DNA of 64,000 bases from Vulcanimicrobiota bacterium (GTDB taxonomy: Bacteria; Pseudomonadota; Gammaproteobacteria; Xanthomonadales; Rhodanobacteraceae), in contig CAJCJD010000156.1 in NCBI GenBank assembly GCA_903970555.1, positions 1-64,000 of the forward strand, in the 5' to 3' direction. Of the stretch, positions 8,550 to 17,697 are shown in pieces. The stretch's first letter is position 1; the number at the start of each line of letters is the position of its first letter. The notes under the pieces are model-generated. The model was given only the letters and a program-made list of their open reading frames with translations, was not told where the DNA came from and made no database searches. A program made the translations under genes and the position numbers.

Positions 8550-9224
8550 ATGGCGAAGCACGGAACACACCGCATCGAACGATTCATTTCGGTGCACTGG
8601 CCCGCCGGCATCCTGCTCGGCTTGAGCGCCTACACCGGCGTTCATTACGGCATGGGGGTGCAAAGCGCTGTCCATGCCATCTTGGTATGGCTGGTGCTGA
8701 GCCTGTTCTGGGGCGCCGCCCTGGTTTCCTGCCTCGGCTATCGCAAACGCATGCGGCGCCTGGTTGTCCGCGATGAACTGGACGAACTGCGCAACATCCA
8801 TTGGCGAGCCTTCGAGAACCAAGTGGCACAGGCCTTTCGTTATCGCGGTTATGCGGTCGAGCACGCCGGCCATGCCGATATCGATAGCGGCTTGGATTTG
8901 ATCGTACACAAGCACGGTTTGACCACGCTCGTTCAATGCAGGCATTGGCACAACCGCAATGTCGACGTAAAAGACGTGCGCGAAATGCACAGCCTGATGA
9001 AATATCACCAGGCGTCGGCGGTGAAAATTGTCGCGTGCGGCGACTACACCACCGATGCGTGGAAGTTCGTTGTCGGCAAGCCGTTCGAGCTGATTTACGG
9101 CGAAACATTGCTCGCCATGCTGGGCGATGCGCAGTTACCGCTGGATGCAAGCGTCGTCCCATTCAGAGCGCCCGCGTCTCCCCCTCCCATGCATCACCGT
9201 CCGCGAACCGCAGCGCACACCTGA
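8550..9224 (+). CDS. Membrane-anchored Mrr-like nuclease homologue, altered catalytic site
   Basis: The 224-residue protein has two N-terminal membrane helices (about 18-33 and 40-60) followed by a restriction-endonuclease-like (Mrr/PF04471-type) domain. The fold is recognised by FENQVAQAFRYRGYAVEH, LDLIVHKHG and TLVQCRHW. Asp116 is in place, but the PD-(D/E)xK lysine of the QxK motif is Arg131 (QCR instead of QCK), so cleavage activity is doubtful. A paralogue at 36965-37774 retains QCK and adds a zinc ribbon. The start follows GGGGAG closely; a TTG three bases earlier is possible. It is probably a DNA-binding or DNA-sensing membrane protein, by inference only. Confidence 0.85.
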   Translation: MAKHGTHRIERFISVHWPAGILLGLSAYTGVHYGMGVQSAVHAILVWLVLSLFWGAALVSCLGYRKRMRRLVVRDELDELRNIHWRAFENQVAQAFRYRGYAVEHAGHADIDSGLDLIVHKHGLTTLVQCRHWHNRNVDVKDVREMHSLMKYHQASAVKIVACGDYTTDAWKFVVGKPFELIYGETLLAMLGDAQLPLDASVVPFRAPASPPPMHHRPRTAAHT

Positions 9225-9236
9225 TACCAAACGAAA

Positions 9237-9262
9237 ACGCCGCGCAAAGCGCGGCGTTTTTT
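9237..9262. terminator. Rho-independent terminator between convergent genes
   Basis: A perfect GC stem CGCCGCGC/GCGCGGCG (9238-9245 and 9249-9256) with an AAA loop is followed by six T on the plus strand. A short A-run on the left side also allows use from the minus strand. It lies just after the nuclease-like gene and just before the stop of the opposing transporter. Confidence 0.9.
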
Positions 9263-9292
9263 GTTGCATCAAACAGCAGCTACTCCAGCAAA

Positions 9293-10555
9293 CTAAAGTT
9301 CCTGCCGCGGCTTGACCAACAACGCGAGAAAGCTAAGCACAGCAGCGGCCGACAGGTAGTAGCCCACATACGCTAGCCCATAGTTCTTCGCCAACCACGT
9401 GGCAAGGTATGGCGCCAACGAGGCACCGAAGATGCCGGCCATGTTGAATGCCAACGAAGCGCCGGTGTAGCGCACGGCAGTAGGAAACATGTGCGCCAGT
9501 ATCGTGCCCAACGGCCCGTAGGTGATGCCTACCACGCACATGCCCACCACCATGAACAGCATGCCGCTATGCGACAGCAGCGGCGCATAGGCGATGCCGA
9601 AAGCAAAGATCAGTACCGTGGCAAGAAGCATCGCGAAACGATTCCCGCGACGATCCGCCAGCAATGCGGAAACCGGAATGAACGCAGCAAAGAACAAGAC
9701 CCCGACCATCTGCACGATCAAGAACGTCTCACGCGGATAGCCCAGCTTGGAGGTTGCCCAGCTCAGCGCAAAGACGGTCATCAGATAGAAGATCACGAAC
9801 GTCGCCAAGGCCGCGAATGTACCGGCGATCAATGCACGCGTGTGTTGCGTCAACACGTTGAGCATGGGCACCTCCACGCGCTGCTGCTGCGCCATTGCAC
9901 GCGCGAAAGCCGGCGTCTCGGTCAAGCGCAAGCGCATCCACAAGCCCACCAGAACGAGCACCGAACTGGCGAGGAATGGTATACGCCAGCCCCAAGCGAA
10001 GAACGCCGTATCGCCCATGCGTTGCGTCAGCCACAAAAACAGGCCCGTCGCGAAGAGAAAACCGATGGGCGCGCCCAGCTGGGGAAACATGCCGTACCAC
10101 GCACGTTTGCCCTCCGGCGCATTCTCAATCGCTAGCAACACCGCCCCACCCCACTCGCCGCCGAGGCCAAGTCCCTGCCCCAACCGGCATAAGGCCAGCA
10201 ACAACGGCGCTATCAGGCCGATATGCGCATACGTGGGAAGCAGGCCGATGGCGACCGTGGACAAGCCCATGGTGAGCAACGCCGCCACCAAGGTTGCCTT
10301 GCGGCCGATCCGATCGCCAAAGTGCCCAAACAAGGCCGAGCCGATCGGCCGCGCAATAAACGCCAGCGCAAACGTCGCGAACGATTGCAGCGTCGCCGAA
10401 GCAGGGTCGCCAGCTGGAAAGAACAGCTTGGGAAATACCAGCACCGCCGCGGTGGCGTAGATATAGAAATCGAAGAACTCGATGGTCGTGCCGATAAGGC
10501 TGGCAAACAAAATACGACTCGGCGAATTGGCCGGCGTGGTTAACGCATCACGCAT
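9293..10555 (-). CDS. MFS transporter, metabolite:H+ symporter (MHS) family
   Basis: The 420-residue, 12-helix inner-membrane protein carries the MHS family features: GTTIEFFDFYIYATAA in helix 1, ARPIGSALFGHFGDRIGRKA in loop 2-3, and LGLGGEWGGAVLLAIENAP in helix 4-5. Relatives include ProP, ShiA and KgtP, which take up compatible solutes, shikimate or dicarboxylates with protons; the substrate cannot be told from the sequence. ATG 10555 is preferred, because the 28 residues encoded upstream in frame do not resemble the family. It converges on the nuclease-like gene, sharing the terminator. Confidence 0.9.
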   Translation of the reverse strand: MRDALTTPANSPSRILFASLIGTTIEFFDFYIYATAAVLVFPKLFFPAGDPASATLQSFATFALAFIARPIGSALFGHFGDRIGRKATLVAALLTMGLSTVAIGLLPTYAHIGLIAPLLLALCRLGQGLGLGGEWGGAVLLAIENAPEGKRAWYGMFPQLGAPIGFLFATGLFLWLTQRMGDTAFFAWGWRIPFLASSVLVLVGLWMRLRLTETPAFARAMAQQQRVEVPMLNVLTQHTRALIAGTFAALATFVIFYLMTVFALSWATSKLGYPRETFLIVQMVGVLFFAAFIPVSALLADRRGNRFAMLLATVLIFAFGIAYAPLLSHSGMLFMVVGMCVVGITYGPLGTILAHMFPTAVRYTGASLAFNMAGIFGASLAPYLATWLAKNYGLAYVGYYLSAAAVLSFLALLVKPRQEL

Positions 10556-10868
10556 GTCCAGGCATTCCCAATGGTGGAAGCCCGATTCTGCCAGAGGCGA
10601 TGACCCATACGCTGCTGTTTTTATCGGCCTATTCCACAAGGGGAAGCCAATGCAGGCTGGCGCCCTCTTTGGGGTCGCTCACAAATATCGGAAGGTTTCG
10701 ATCGTGACGAATCGATCGGGAGTTCTTTTAAGACATGACGATGGCGCGTCCTTGCCGGCACTCGCTCCATTGGCCATCCATCTGGGAAACTTCACATCAT
10801 CCCAGGTAGAACCCTTAATATCGCCACCAGGCTCCGAGGTCCCGGGCGACAGCTAGATTGAGGAAACC
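10556..10868. other. Divergent intergenic region (MHS transporter / chaA)
   Basis: 313 bp separate two outward-facing transporter genes. No recognisable riboswitch or operator was found; both promoters must lie here. Confidence 0.4.
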
Positions 10869-11984
10869 ATGCAAAACACCATGACGAAGATACGCCCACT
10901 GATCGGGTGGCTTACGGTGGCGTTTTTCCTGATTTTCGGCAAGCAATGGATGGCCGGCCTCGGCAACCACGCACTCGCACTTGGTTTGTTCGCGTGGCTT
11001 TTCATCGTGATCATCTATGTGGCCTTCGGCGTAGTGCATGAAGCCGAGACGCTGGCAGAAATGCTGGGCGAACCGTTGGGCACGTTGGTGCTCACGCTCT
11101 CGATTGTCATCATCGAGGTGGTGCTTATCTCGGCCGTCATGTTGGGCTCGGAGGGTAGCGCCACGCTCGCGCGCGACACGATGTACTCCGTGCTGATGAT
11201 CGTTCTCAACGGCGTGGTCGGGCTCGGCCTGCTGATGGGCGGCATCAGGCATTACGAGCAGGCGTACAACCTCAAAGGTGCATCGGCGTATCTCTCGGTG
11301 ATTGTTCCGCTGGCAACCATCGCCCTGATACTGCCGGACTTCACCACATCCACCCACGATGGCTCGCTATCGCCGACGCAGGCGCTGACGTTTTCCCTGC
11401 TGACGATTGGCTTGTACGGCATTTTCCTTTGGCTGCAGACAGGTCGACATAAGGGCTATTTCGTCGCACAAGATGCACAACCGATCGACGCCAAAGAGAT
11501 GGCGCATCAACGGCCCTCACCGCTCGACAAGAAGCAACTTTTCATTCACCTCATCCTTTTGCTGGTGAATATCCTGCCCATTGTCATTCTGTCCAAAAGC
11601 CTCGCCGGCATCCTCGACTACGGTATCGCCGCTGCGGGCGCGCCGGCGGCGCTCGGCGGCATTGTCATTGCCACCCTGGTATTTGCACCGGAAGGTATTT
11701 CCGCGCTAATCGCCATTCGCGCCGATCGCCTGACTCGCGCCATCAATCTCTGCCTTGGCGCGGTGACCTCCACGTTGGGGCTTACGGTTCCGGCCGTGCT
11801 TGCCATAAGTCTGTATACCCACAGATCAGTGCAACTTGGCTTGCCGTCTTCCGGCATCGTGCTGGTCGTCGCAACGCTCATCCTGAGTTCGATTACGTTC
11901 TCGAACTCGCGCACGACGATGCTTGAGGGTGCCGTGCACCTCTCTCTGTTCGCGGTGTTTTTGGTCTTGGTATTTAGCCCTTAG
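10869..11984 (+). CDS. chaA: Calcium/proton (sodium/proton) antiporter
   Basis: The 371-residue protein has about 11 membrane segments and the two duplicated alpha-repeats of the CaCA superfamily. The first is GEPLGTLVLTLSIVIIEVVL and the second FAPEGISALIAIRADRLTRA followed by GAVTSTLGLTVPAVL, each with the acidic residue (Glu) that binds the cation. The length and repeats match ChaA, which exports Ca2+ or Na+/K+ in exchange for protons and protects at alkaline pH. GAGG precedes ATG 10869. Its 3' end overlaps the 3' end of the opposing SGNH gene by 11 bp. Confidence 0.92.
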   Translation: MQNTMTKIRPLIGWLTVAFFLIFGKQWMAGLGNHALALGLFAWLFIVIIYVAFGVVHEAETLAEMLGEPLGTLVLTLSIVIIEVVLISAVMLGSEGSATLARDTMYSVLMIVLNGVVGLGLLMGGIRHYEQAYNLKGASAYLSVIVPLATIALILPDFTTSTHDGSLSPTQALTFSLLTIGLYGIFLWLQTGRHKGYFVAQDAQPIDAKEMAHQRPSPLDKKQLFIHLILLLVNILPIVILSKSLAGILDYGIAAAGAPAALGGIVIATLVFAPEGISALIAIRADRLTRAINLCLGAVTSTLGLTVPAVLAISLYTHRSVQLGLPSSGIVLVVATLILSSITFSNSRTTMLEGAVHLSLFAVFLVLVFSP

Positions 11985-13191
11985 CAAACAGGCTGAGGTC
12001 GATCGAATTGGCCATCGCTTTGTATCCTGCATCACTAGGATGCAGGTGATCGCCGCTGTCGAACGCAGGCAAAAAGCGATCAGGATGCGCAGGATCGCGC
12101 ACCAACTTGTCGAAGTCGACGACGGCGTCGAACGCGCCCGATGTACGAATCCAGGAATTGACGGCCTGGCGTTTCGCCTCGGCCGTCGCCGTGTGGTACG
12201 GCCACTCCACGCCACCAAAGGGCGTCAAGGTGGCACCCCATACCTTGATGCCCTTGGCGTGTGCACGCGCGATCAGGGTTTTCATGCCATCAATGATTTG
12301 TTGTGCGGATACATTGTCTTTAGGCGCCTGCGCCTGACCGGCTGCACCGATATCGTTGATGCCCTCCAACAGCAAAATCCATTTCACATCCGGCTTGCTC
12401 AAGGCGTCGCGATCGAAACGTGAAAGTGCATTAGGACCAAGGCCATCATTCAAAATCCGATTGCCGCTGATACCCGAGTTGACCACGGCGATGAATGCCA
12501 ACGCCGGGTCCGCCTGCAGACGTGACGCGAACACATCAGGCCAGCGGCGATTCGTGTCGGGCGTCGAATTCATGCCGTCAGTAATGGAATCACCAAACGC
12601 CACAAACGTACGTGCTGAGGGGTTGGCGTCCACTTCGACGTCTGTGAGAAAGAACCGGCTGGAGACGACTTCACTGTTGGGCACCGCGGCGCTCGCGGTC
12701 GCGTCACCGTTCTCGTTGAGGTAGGTGGTAGCTATACCCGTTGCATGCAGGGTCGACGCGCCCGTGTCCGTCGGCAGATACATGCTTACTGCAAGGCTTT
12801 GCAAAGGTGCGACACGCATCGCAACCGCGTCACTCAACACGCTTTGGCCCTTGGCGATCGTTACCGTCGATTTGCCGTCGAACTTCACTGCATGATCGCT
12901 GCCCGGCTGAATCGCCGATTCACCCGTGCTCAATGCGACATGCACCGGCCCGATCGTGACCGGCCCCGTTCCATTGAGATTGGATAAACGGATACGAAGG
13001 CCAGATCCGCCGATACTGGTCCGTATCACTTCACGTACGGTTTGCGCCTTGAGCGGAGGGCCGGCCGTATCGGGTGGCGCTCCCCATGTATCCACCCAAT
13101 GGACATTCGCTCCCGTCCCGGCAAAAACTTCTGCCACTGCGAAGCAAAGCAGTAAACCAAGCGCAGTGCACCTCACGATCAACGCATTCAC
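11974..13191 (-). CDS. Secreted SGNH/GDSL hydrolase
   Basis: The 405-residue protein has a signal peptide (about 1-24). An N-terminal beta-rich region (about 28-190) precedes the SGNH domain. The catalytic blocks are FGDSIT (nucleophile Ser), NSGISGN (Gly), GINDIG (Asn) and DHLHPSD (Asp/His). Relatives include rhamnogalacturonan acetylesterase-like and lipase/acylhydrolase enzymes acting on esters outside the cytoplasm. The start is a GTG preceded by AAGGAA. It is probably the last gene of a three-gene minus-strand run (13819-15120, 13252-13737, then this), with gaps of 60-80 bp. The C-terminus overlaps chaA tail to tail. Confidence 0.9.
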   Translation of the reverse strand: MNALIVRCTALGLLLCFAVAEVFAGTGANVHWVDTWGAPPDTAGPPLKAQTVREVIRTSIGGSGLRIRLSNLNGTGPVTIGPVHVALSTGESAIQPGSDHAVKFDGKSTVTIAKGQSVLSDAVAMRVAPLQSLAVSMYLPTDTGASTLHATGIATTYLNENGDATASAAVPNSEVVSSRFFLTDVEVDANPSARTFVAFGDSITDGMNSTPDTNRRWPDVFASRLQADPALAFIAVVNSGISGNRILNDGLGPNALSRFDRDALSKPDVKWILLLEGINDIGAAGQAQAPKDNVSAQQIIDGMKTLIARAHAKGIKVWGATLTPFGGVEWPYHTATAEAKRQAVNSWIRTSGAFDAVVDFDKLVRDPAHPDRFLPAFDSGDHLHPSDAGYKAMANSIDLSLFAKG

Positions 13192-13251
13192 GTGTCATTC
13201 CTTGATGAAAGATTCGAATTCAACCGGATCTCGCCGATCGGTGGGTGCTAC

Positions 13252-13737
13252 TCAACTACGAAAGAACAGGTAGATGGCGCTATAGGGCACGCGAACCTCA
13301 GCGCCCACATGCCCTGCATCGCAGCCGCTTGCGGGCGCCACGCCGCCTTCGGTACGCGTACGTACGATGTATTGCACATTGGCCATGACTCCATCACCGC
13401 TATGCGATTTGGCTTGCAGCACGAGCCACGGGATCGCACCCGCATTGGGCGATGTCGAGACATTGAGCGGCGCACCCACTACGGTGCTGCCATCAGTGGC
13501 CTGCCAGCTCGGCCCGGCAAAATGCTTGCCGATGACGCTTCCTTTCGCATCCAGCAGGCTCGCGTCCGGCCCCTTCAAGCTCCATGCATAGCTGCTGTTG
13601 GATGCCTTGCAGGTATAGATCTGCACCCCTTTACCGAATGCTTCGATCGCGCTCGGCTTTGCGGGCGGGTTTTGTGCGTGCGCCACCGCTGTAAAGGACA
13701 TCAGCACAAGAGCGCAATTCATCACTATCTTTTGCAT
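13252..13737 (-). CDS. Secreted DUF3455 protein
   Basis: The 161-residue product has a signal peptide (MQKIVMNCALVLMSF...AHA). The mature part carries the DUF3455 pattern: GVQIYTCK, WSLKGPDASLLDAKG, HFAGPSWQATDGSTVVG and a C-terminal CDAGHVGAEVRVPYSAIYLF. The family is common in soil bacteria and fungi and has no established biochemical role. ATG 13737 has GGAG at optimal distance; the longer in-frame start at 13803 is unlikely. It lies between two secreted or membrane-anchored hydrolase genes on the same strand. Confidence 0.9.
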   Translation of the reverse strand: MQKIVMNCALVLMSFTAVAHAQNPPAKPSAIEAFGKGVQIYTCKASNSSYAWSLKGPDASLLDAKGSVIGKHFAGPSWQATDGSTVVGAPLNVSTSPNAGAIPWLVLQAKSHSGDGVMANVQYIVRTRTEGGVAPASGCDAGHVGAEVRVPYSAIYLFFRS

Positions 13738-13818
13738 GGTATTGCTCCATGGAAGCCGGCGGGCATGGGTGTCAACCATCCTACCCGCGAATAGGAATGC
13801 CATGGTTACGGCGCCACC

Positions 13819-15120
13819 TCACTTTTGATCGATCGATGCCGACCCGGCCGCCGAACCGTACTTGGTCGCCAGCCAATCGAAAAGTGCCGCATGCCACAGC
13901 GTGGGTGCGCCCATCTGGCAATGCTCGCTACCACCCGACTCGCGATCAAACACAACGCTAGTCACACTGCGCGCATGAGTGAGGCTTTTCTGGAATTCGC
14001 CGACTTGCTCGAACGGCACAAAATGATCATCGGTACCGGCAAGTATCAAAACATCGCCCGTAATGCGCGAGGCCACTGGCGCAAGCGTATAAGCTTTGAA
14101 CGTGTCGAGCACCGCAAACGGGTTATTGACGCCAAAGACCCACATCCCGTTCTGTTGCGCCCAGGTGGCACCCGGATCGGAGCCTAAACCCGCAAGAAAA
14201 TTCAGCACGCCGTAATAGCCGTGTTGCCGCAACCAGAACACAAAGGACGGTACATGGCGCGATGCGATAGCGCCGCCGTCGAAAAATACGTCATAGCTGA
14301 CAACGCCACTGACACGCGGATCGAACGCCGCTGCACGCGGGGCGAGATAACCGCCCATACTTTCACCGATAAGCACGATCTTGCCAGAGTTAGCGTGTGT
14401 TGCGAGGAAGGTATCGAGCACCGCGCGATTCGGCTTCTCCCACTCGGGTGTAAACGTGAGCCCTTGCTCGCGAAGCACGGAACCCTGACCGGGTCCTTCA
14501 TAGGTCAGCACCGAATAACCTCGTTGATGCGCCGCCGCGACGATGTGGAAATAATTTTCCTCCATCGTTCCGTCATAACCGTTGACGACGACAAGAAGAG
14601 GCTTGCCTTCCGAACCAACAGGCCCCGGATAATAAAGTGCATTCAAATGATAGTTGCCGTAGGGGACACGAATACGTTCATACGCAACACCCAACGTGTC
14701 CAGCCCTTGGTAAAAGGCGTCGACGTTTTTCTTCCACAATAGCGGCCGGCTGGCATCGCTGGGCGCGAGGAAGAACTCCGCCGAGCGGTAGTAGCTATGT
14801 GCGCGCAGCAACGTTTGCCCTTTCGCGATGGTGTCGGCAGTGTGACCGGCAAGCGCCATGGCGCGATCTCCGGCAGCCATCCAGGCATGGGCCCATCCTT
14901 GTGCATCGCCAGCCTTGAGCCCTGCGACAGCCTGGGTTACTTCGCCGCTGTCGCCGCCGACATCCGCGATGTCGTTCAAAACACGAATGGCTTCGAAGTT
15001 ATAAGTCTGGTCAGCGAAATAGCGTGGATTGCCACGATCCTCCGTATGCGCCAGAAAGTGCCAAACGACAGCCGCCAGCAACAGCAATACCGCGCCGATA
15101 AAGAGTCGACTACGCATCAT
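13819..15120 (-). CDS. Membrane-anchored alpha/beta hydrolase
   Basis: The 433-residue protein has an N-terminal hydrophobic anchor (about 5-23), a helical region, then an alpha/beta-hydrolase fold. The nucleophile elbow is GESMGG (Ser254). The acidic member is probably in AGTDDHFVP and the histidine in SEHCQMG. The layout, a roughly 130-residue helical N-terminal part before the core, resembles 2,6-dihydroxypseudooxynicotine hydrolase and FrsA-like enzymes, which cleave C-C or ester bonds; the real substrate is unknown. The start at 15120 follows AGGTGGG; ATG 15147 is an alternative. Confidence 0.85.
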   Translation of the reverse strand: MMRSRLFIGAVLLLLAAVVWHFLAHTEDRGNPRYFADQTYNFEAIRVLNDIADVGGDSGEVTQAVAGLKAGDAQGWAHAWMAAGDRAMALAGHTADTIAKGQTLLRAHSYYRSAEFFLAPSDASRPLLWKKNVDAFYQGLDTLGVAYERIRVPYGNYHLNALYYPGPVGSEGKPLLVVVNGYDGTMEENYFHIVAAAHQRGYSVLTYEGPGQGSVLREQGLTFTPEWEKPNRAVLDTFLATHANSGKIVLIGESMGGYLAPRAAAFDPRVSGVVSYDVFFDGGAIASRHVPSFVFWLRQHGYYGVLNFLAGLGSDPGATWAQQNGMWVFGVNNPFAVLDTFKAYTLAPVASRITGDVLILAGTDDHFVPFEQVGEFQKSLTHARSVTSVVFDRESGGSEHCQMGAPTLWHAALFDWLATKYGSAAGSASIDQK

Positions 15121-15542
15121 CCCACCTGTGTGTTTGTCTGGCATCACGCCATTGGAAGCCGCAGTGCGGCCCCTCTCGTACCTGGCAATTGTGCGATTTG
15201 CGCGCTGTGCAACCAGTGACAGATGTCAATCGCTCGCTATGCGTTTCTCAGGCCGCAAGGTGCTTAACATGATGAATCCGGGTCGTTTACTGGATATCGG
15301 ACCACCCCGCCTAACAGCGGCCTCTCCGTGGGTGGCTTGTGAAGAATGAACCGATCCCTACGCCTACCGACACTTTGAATAAACCTACACACGATTTGTC
15401 ATAGACTCGGTTCACGGCGATCGGTATGACGTGCCAGATGCTTCAGTCATGACCGGGCTTCGCTATACGGACTTATATTTTCGCAGGCATTCGGTACTGG
15501 CCCGATGCACGCGACAAACGCTGCACTGAGGAGGGTACGTTG
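15121..15542. other. Divergent intergenic region
   Basis: About 420 bp separate the hydrolase and the glycine-zipper gene. No ORF with a believable ribosome site lies within it. An AT-richer stretch at about 15375-15410 may hold the promoter for the plus-strand gene. Confidence 0.35.
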
Positions 15543-15893
15543 ATGACTCGCACCTCTCGAATTCCGCTCTACCGACAGATCGTCATGGCAGGCCTTGCCA
15601 TCGCCGTTGTCGCACCTTCGTTCCCGGTACAGGCGCAGTATCATCGTCCTGGTCCGGGCTACCACCGTCCGCCTCCGCCACCACCCCGCTACCACGATCG
15701 CCGTCGCGGCGGAGGTGGAGGTGGTGGTGCACTTATCGCCGGCGCCCTGCTTGGTGTGGTCGCTGGTGCTGCCATAGCCAACTCCAGTGCCAGTGCCGCA
15801 CAGCCGCCGCCGGGCGTGGTCTACACGCAAGCACCACCGCCGCCACCGCCCGGGGTGGTCTATTACGACAATCCGCCCCCGAACGGGTATTGA
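15543..15893 (+). CDS. Proline/glycine-rich secreted protein with glycine-zipper segment
   Basis: The 116-residue protein starts with a signal peptide (about 1-32). Low-complexity blocks follow: a His/Pro/Arg/Tyr stretch with a run of six prolines, a run of glycines, the small-residue hydrophobic segment ALIAGALLGVVAGAAIA typical of glycine-zipper membrane insertions, then Pro-rich PPPGVVY repeats. Such proteins are usually surface- or envelope-associated; no function is known. GAGGAGG lies 8 bp upstream of ATG 15543. The Spy/CpxP-like gene follows 64 bp later. Confidence 0.8.
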   Translation: MTRTSRIPLYRQIVMAGLAIAVVAPSFPVQAQYHRPGPGYHRPPPPPPRYHDRRRGGGGGGGALIAGALLGVVAGAAIANSSASAAQPPPGVVYTQAPPPPPPGVVYYDNPPPNGY

Positions 15894-15957
15894 ACGCCAC
15901 CTCGCGCCCACTCTCGGGCCGCCGTCGATCTGCACTCATGAATCGGAGCTTTCTGTC

Positions 15958-16494
15958 ATGAAAAACGCTATTCGTAAGGCTGCCGTGCCCGTCATGCTGT
16001 CGCTTGCAATGTTTGCAGGCGCCACGGTGGCACAGCAGGCACCCGCTTCTGCCGCCGCATCGTCTTCCGCGGCGCCTGCCGCGACGAAAACCCACGCACA
16101 AAAGCGTGCGGATGCGGTGGAAGAACACATCAATGATCTGCACACGCAGTTGAAGATCACCGACGCGCAATCCTCACAATGGGATGCATATGCGCAGACC
16201 ATGCGCGATAACGCGACCAAGGCCGCCACGGCTTTCCATGATCGCGGGCAAAAGATCGCATCCATGAATGCCGACGACGTCATGAAGTCGTATGCCCAAC
16301 TTGCGCAGATGCACGCCGACGACATGCAGAAATTATCTTCGGCATGGAGTGCTCTGTACGCCGTGCTCTCCCCGGACCAGAAGCAGACCGCCGACGATCT
16401 GTTCCACAACCGTGCGGCACACCCGATGGCACGCAAACACAAAGGCGGCAAACCCGCGAGCGCTTCATCCGCTGCAGCGGCGCCAACCACCTGA
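15958..16494 (+). CDS. Periplasmic Spy/CpxP-like (LTXXQ motif) protein
   Basis: The 178-residue protein has a signal peptide (about 1-25), an Ala/Ser-rich spacer and a helical domain. LKITDAQSSQWDAYAQTM and LSPDQKQTADDLF are the paired LTxxQ-type repeats of the Spy/CpxP family, which acts in the periplasm as ATP-independent chaperones or envelope-stress sensors. The C-terminal tail is Lys/Ala/Ser-rich. The start ATG has GGAG upstream; a much longer in-frame reading overlaps the previous gene and is rejected. A 64-bp gap to the upstream gene suggests co-transcription. Confidence 0.85.
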   Translation: MKNAIRKAAVPVMLSLAMFAGATVAQQAPASAAASSSAAPAATKTHAQKRADAVEEHINDLHTQLKITDAQSSQWDAYAQTMRDNATKAATAFHDRGQKIASMNADDVMKSYAQLAQMHADDMQKLSSAWSALYAVLSPDQKQTADDLFHNRAAHPMARKHKGGKPASASSAAAAPTT

Positions 16495-16527
16495 TCGTCG
16501 AGCTTTAGATAATCATTCAAAGCACGA

Positions 16528-16575
16528 GAGGCCAGAGGCAAGCCGGACGCAAGACCGGACCTGCCTCTGGCCCTC
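16528..16575 (+). terminator. Large stem-loop after the Spy-like gene
   Basis: An inverted repeat GGCCAGAGGCA...TGCCTCTGGCC with an inner CCGG pairing lies 30 bp downstream of the stop codon. There is no T-run after it, so it is either a weak terminator or an RNA-stabilising element. Confidence 0.5.
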
Positions 16576-16715
16576 GACGTATCGGCTTACCGAAAAAAGC
16601 GTCGTGTAATACAGTAAAGCGAGACTCGGCTCCTGTTCATCGCGGATCTTCGCGTTGCAAAATCCATTTATCAGGCTGGAGTAGCAGAGCCGAAAACTTG
16701 TACTAGGGGGCGACC

Positions 16716-17576
16716 ATGGCGACTGAACGCAATGTTGTGCTTGCCAATGGCAGGACCATGACATTCGCTGAGTACGGCACGCCTGACGGTCACCCGGTTT
16801 TCTACTTTCACGGCGCGCCATCGTCGCGGCTGGAGCCGCTGCTCATCGGCGACGAGGTTTTTTCCCGATTCGGCTTGCGCGTCATCGCGCCGGATCGACC
16901 GGGCATGGGTCGTTCGGATTTTCAGCCGCATCGCGGTTTCTCCGATTGGCCAGTCGATGTCATCGCACTTGCCGACGCATTGGGAATCGGCACGTTTTCC
17001 GTCTTGGGCAACTCGGGCGGCGGCGTTTATGCCGCGGCTTGTGCCTCCAGAATTCCCGAGCGATTGCATAGCGTCGTTATCGTATCCGGCGCGTGGCGCA
17101 TGGACGAACCGCGCACGCTGGCCAACCTGCCCTTCATGAATCGGCTGACCTGGCAGCTGGCGAAGCGAGCACCGACCTTGCTGCGCCTGTTGCTAAAAAG
17201 CATGGGCGCGACCGCGGGCGGTGGTTTATCGCAGCTGCGATCACGCATTCCCGCTCCCGACTACGACGCCTTCGAAAGCCCAGGACGTTACGAAGCCTTT
17301 GGCTACGCCCTGCACGAGTCCCTGCGCCAAGGCACGAAAGGGCCCGCTTGGGATATGCGCCTTTACGTGCACCCGTTGGATATTCGCCTGCAAGATATAC
17401 AGATACCTTTGCATCTCTTTCATGGCGCCAAGGACACGAACGTCCCCATCGCGCTGGTCCGCGACATGCTAACCGTGCTGCCTACCGCAAAGCTCGTCGC
17501 TTATCCGCACGACGCCCACCTCTCGACCCTGTGCGAACACTTCGATGACATCGCCCGGGTGCTTGTCGAGGGGTAA
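16716..17576 (+). CDS. Alpha/beta hydrolase
   Basis: The 286-residue cytosolic protein has the alpha/beta-hydrolase core: oxyanion-side HGAPSSR, RVIAPDRPGMGRS, the nucleophile elbow GNSGGG (Ser100), an acidic residue in HGAKDTNVP and a C-terminal His in PHDAHLS. This pattern is common in haloalkane-dehalogenase-, epoxide-hydrolase- and esterase-like enzymes; the substrate cannot be assigned. AGGGGG precedes ATG 16716. The neighbours are functionally unrelated. Confidence 0.88.
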   Translation: MATERNVVLANGRTMTFAEYGTPDGHPVFYFHGAPSSRLEPLLIGDEVFSRFGLRVIAPDRPGMGRSDFQPHRGFSDWPVDVIALADALGIGTFSVLGNSGGGVYAAACASRIPERLHSVVIVSGAWRMDEPRTLANLPFMNRLTWQLAKRAPTLLRLLLKSMGATAGGGLSQLRSRIPAPDYDAFESPGRYEAFGYALHESLRQGTKGPAWDMRLYVHPLDIRLQDIQIPLHLFHGAKDTNVPIALVRDMLTVLPTAKLVAYPHDAHLSTLCEHFDDIARVLVEG

Positions 17577-17697
17577 GAACGTCAGCGCCTTTCCTACCCT
17601 GTTCCATGGCGTAGCGACGCGCTAAGCTGGCATCGCCCGGCTCCCCACTAGCCACCGGGCATACCGACATCGACAACAACGCACTGGAGGAAGAATC

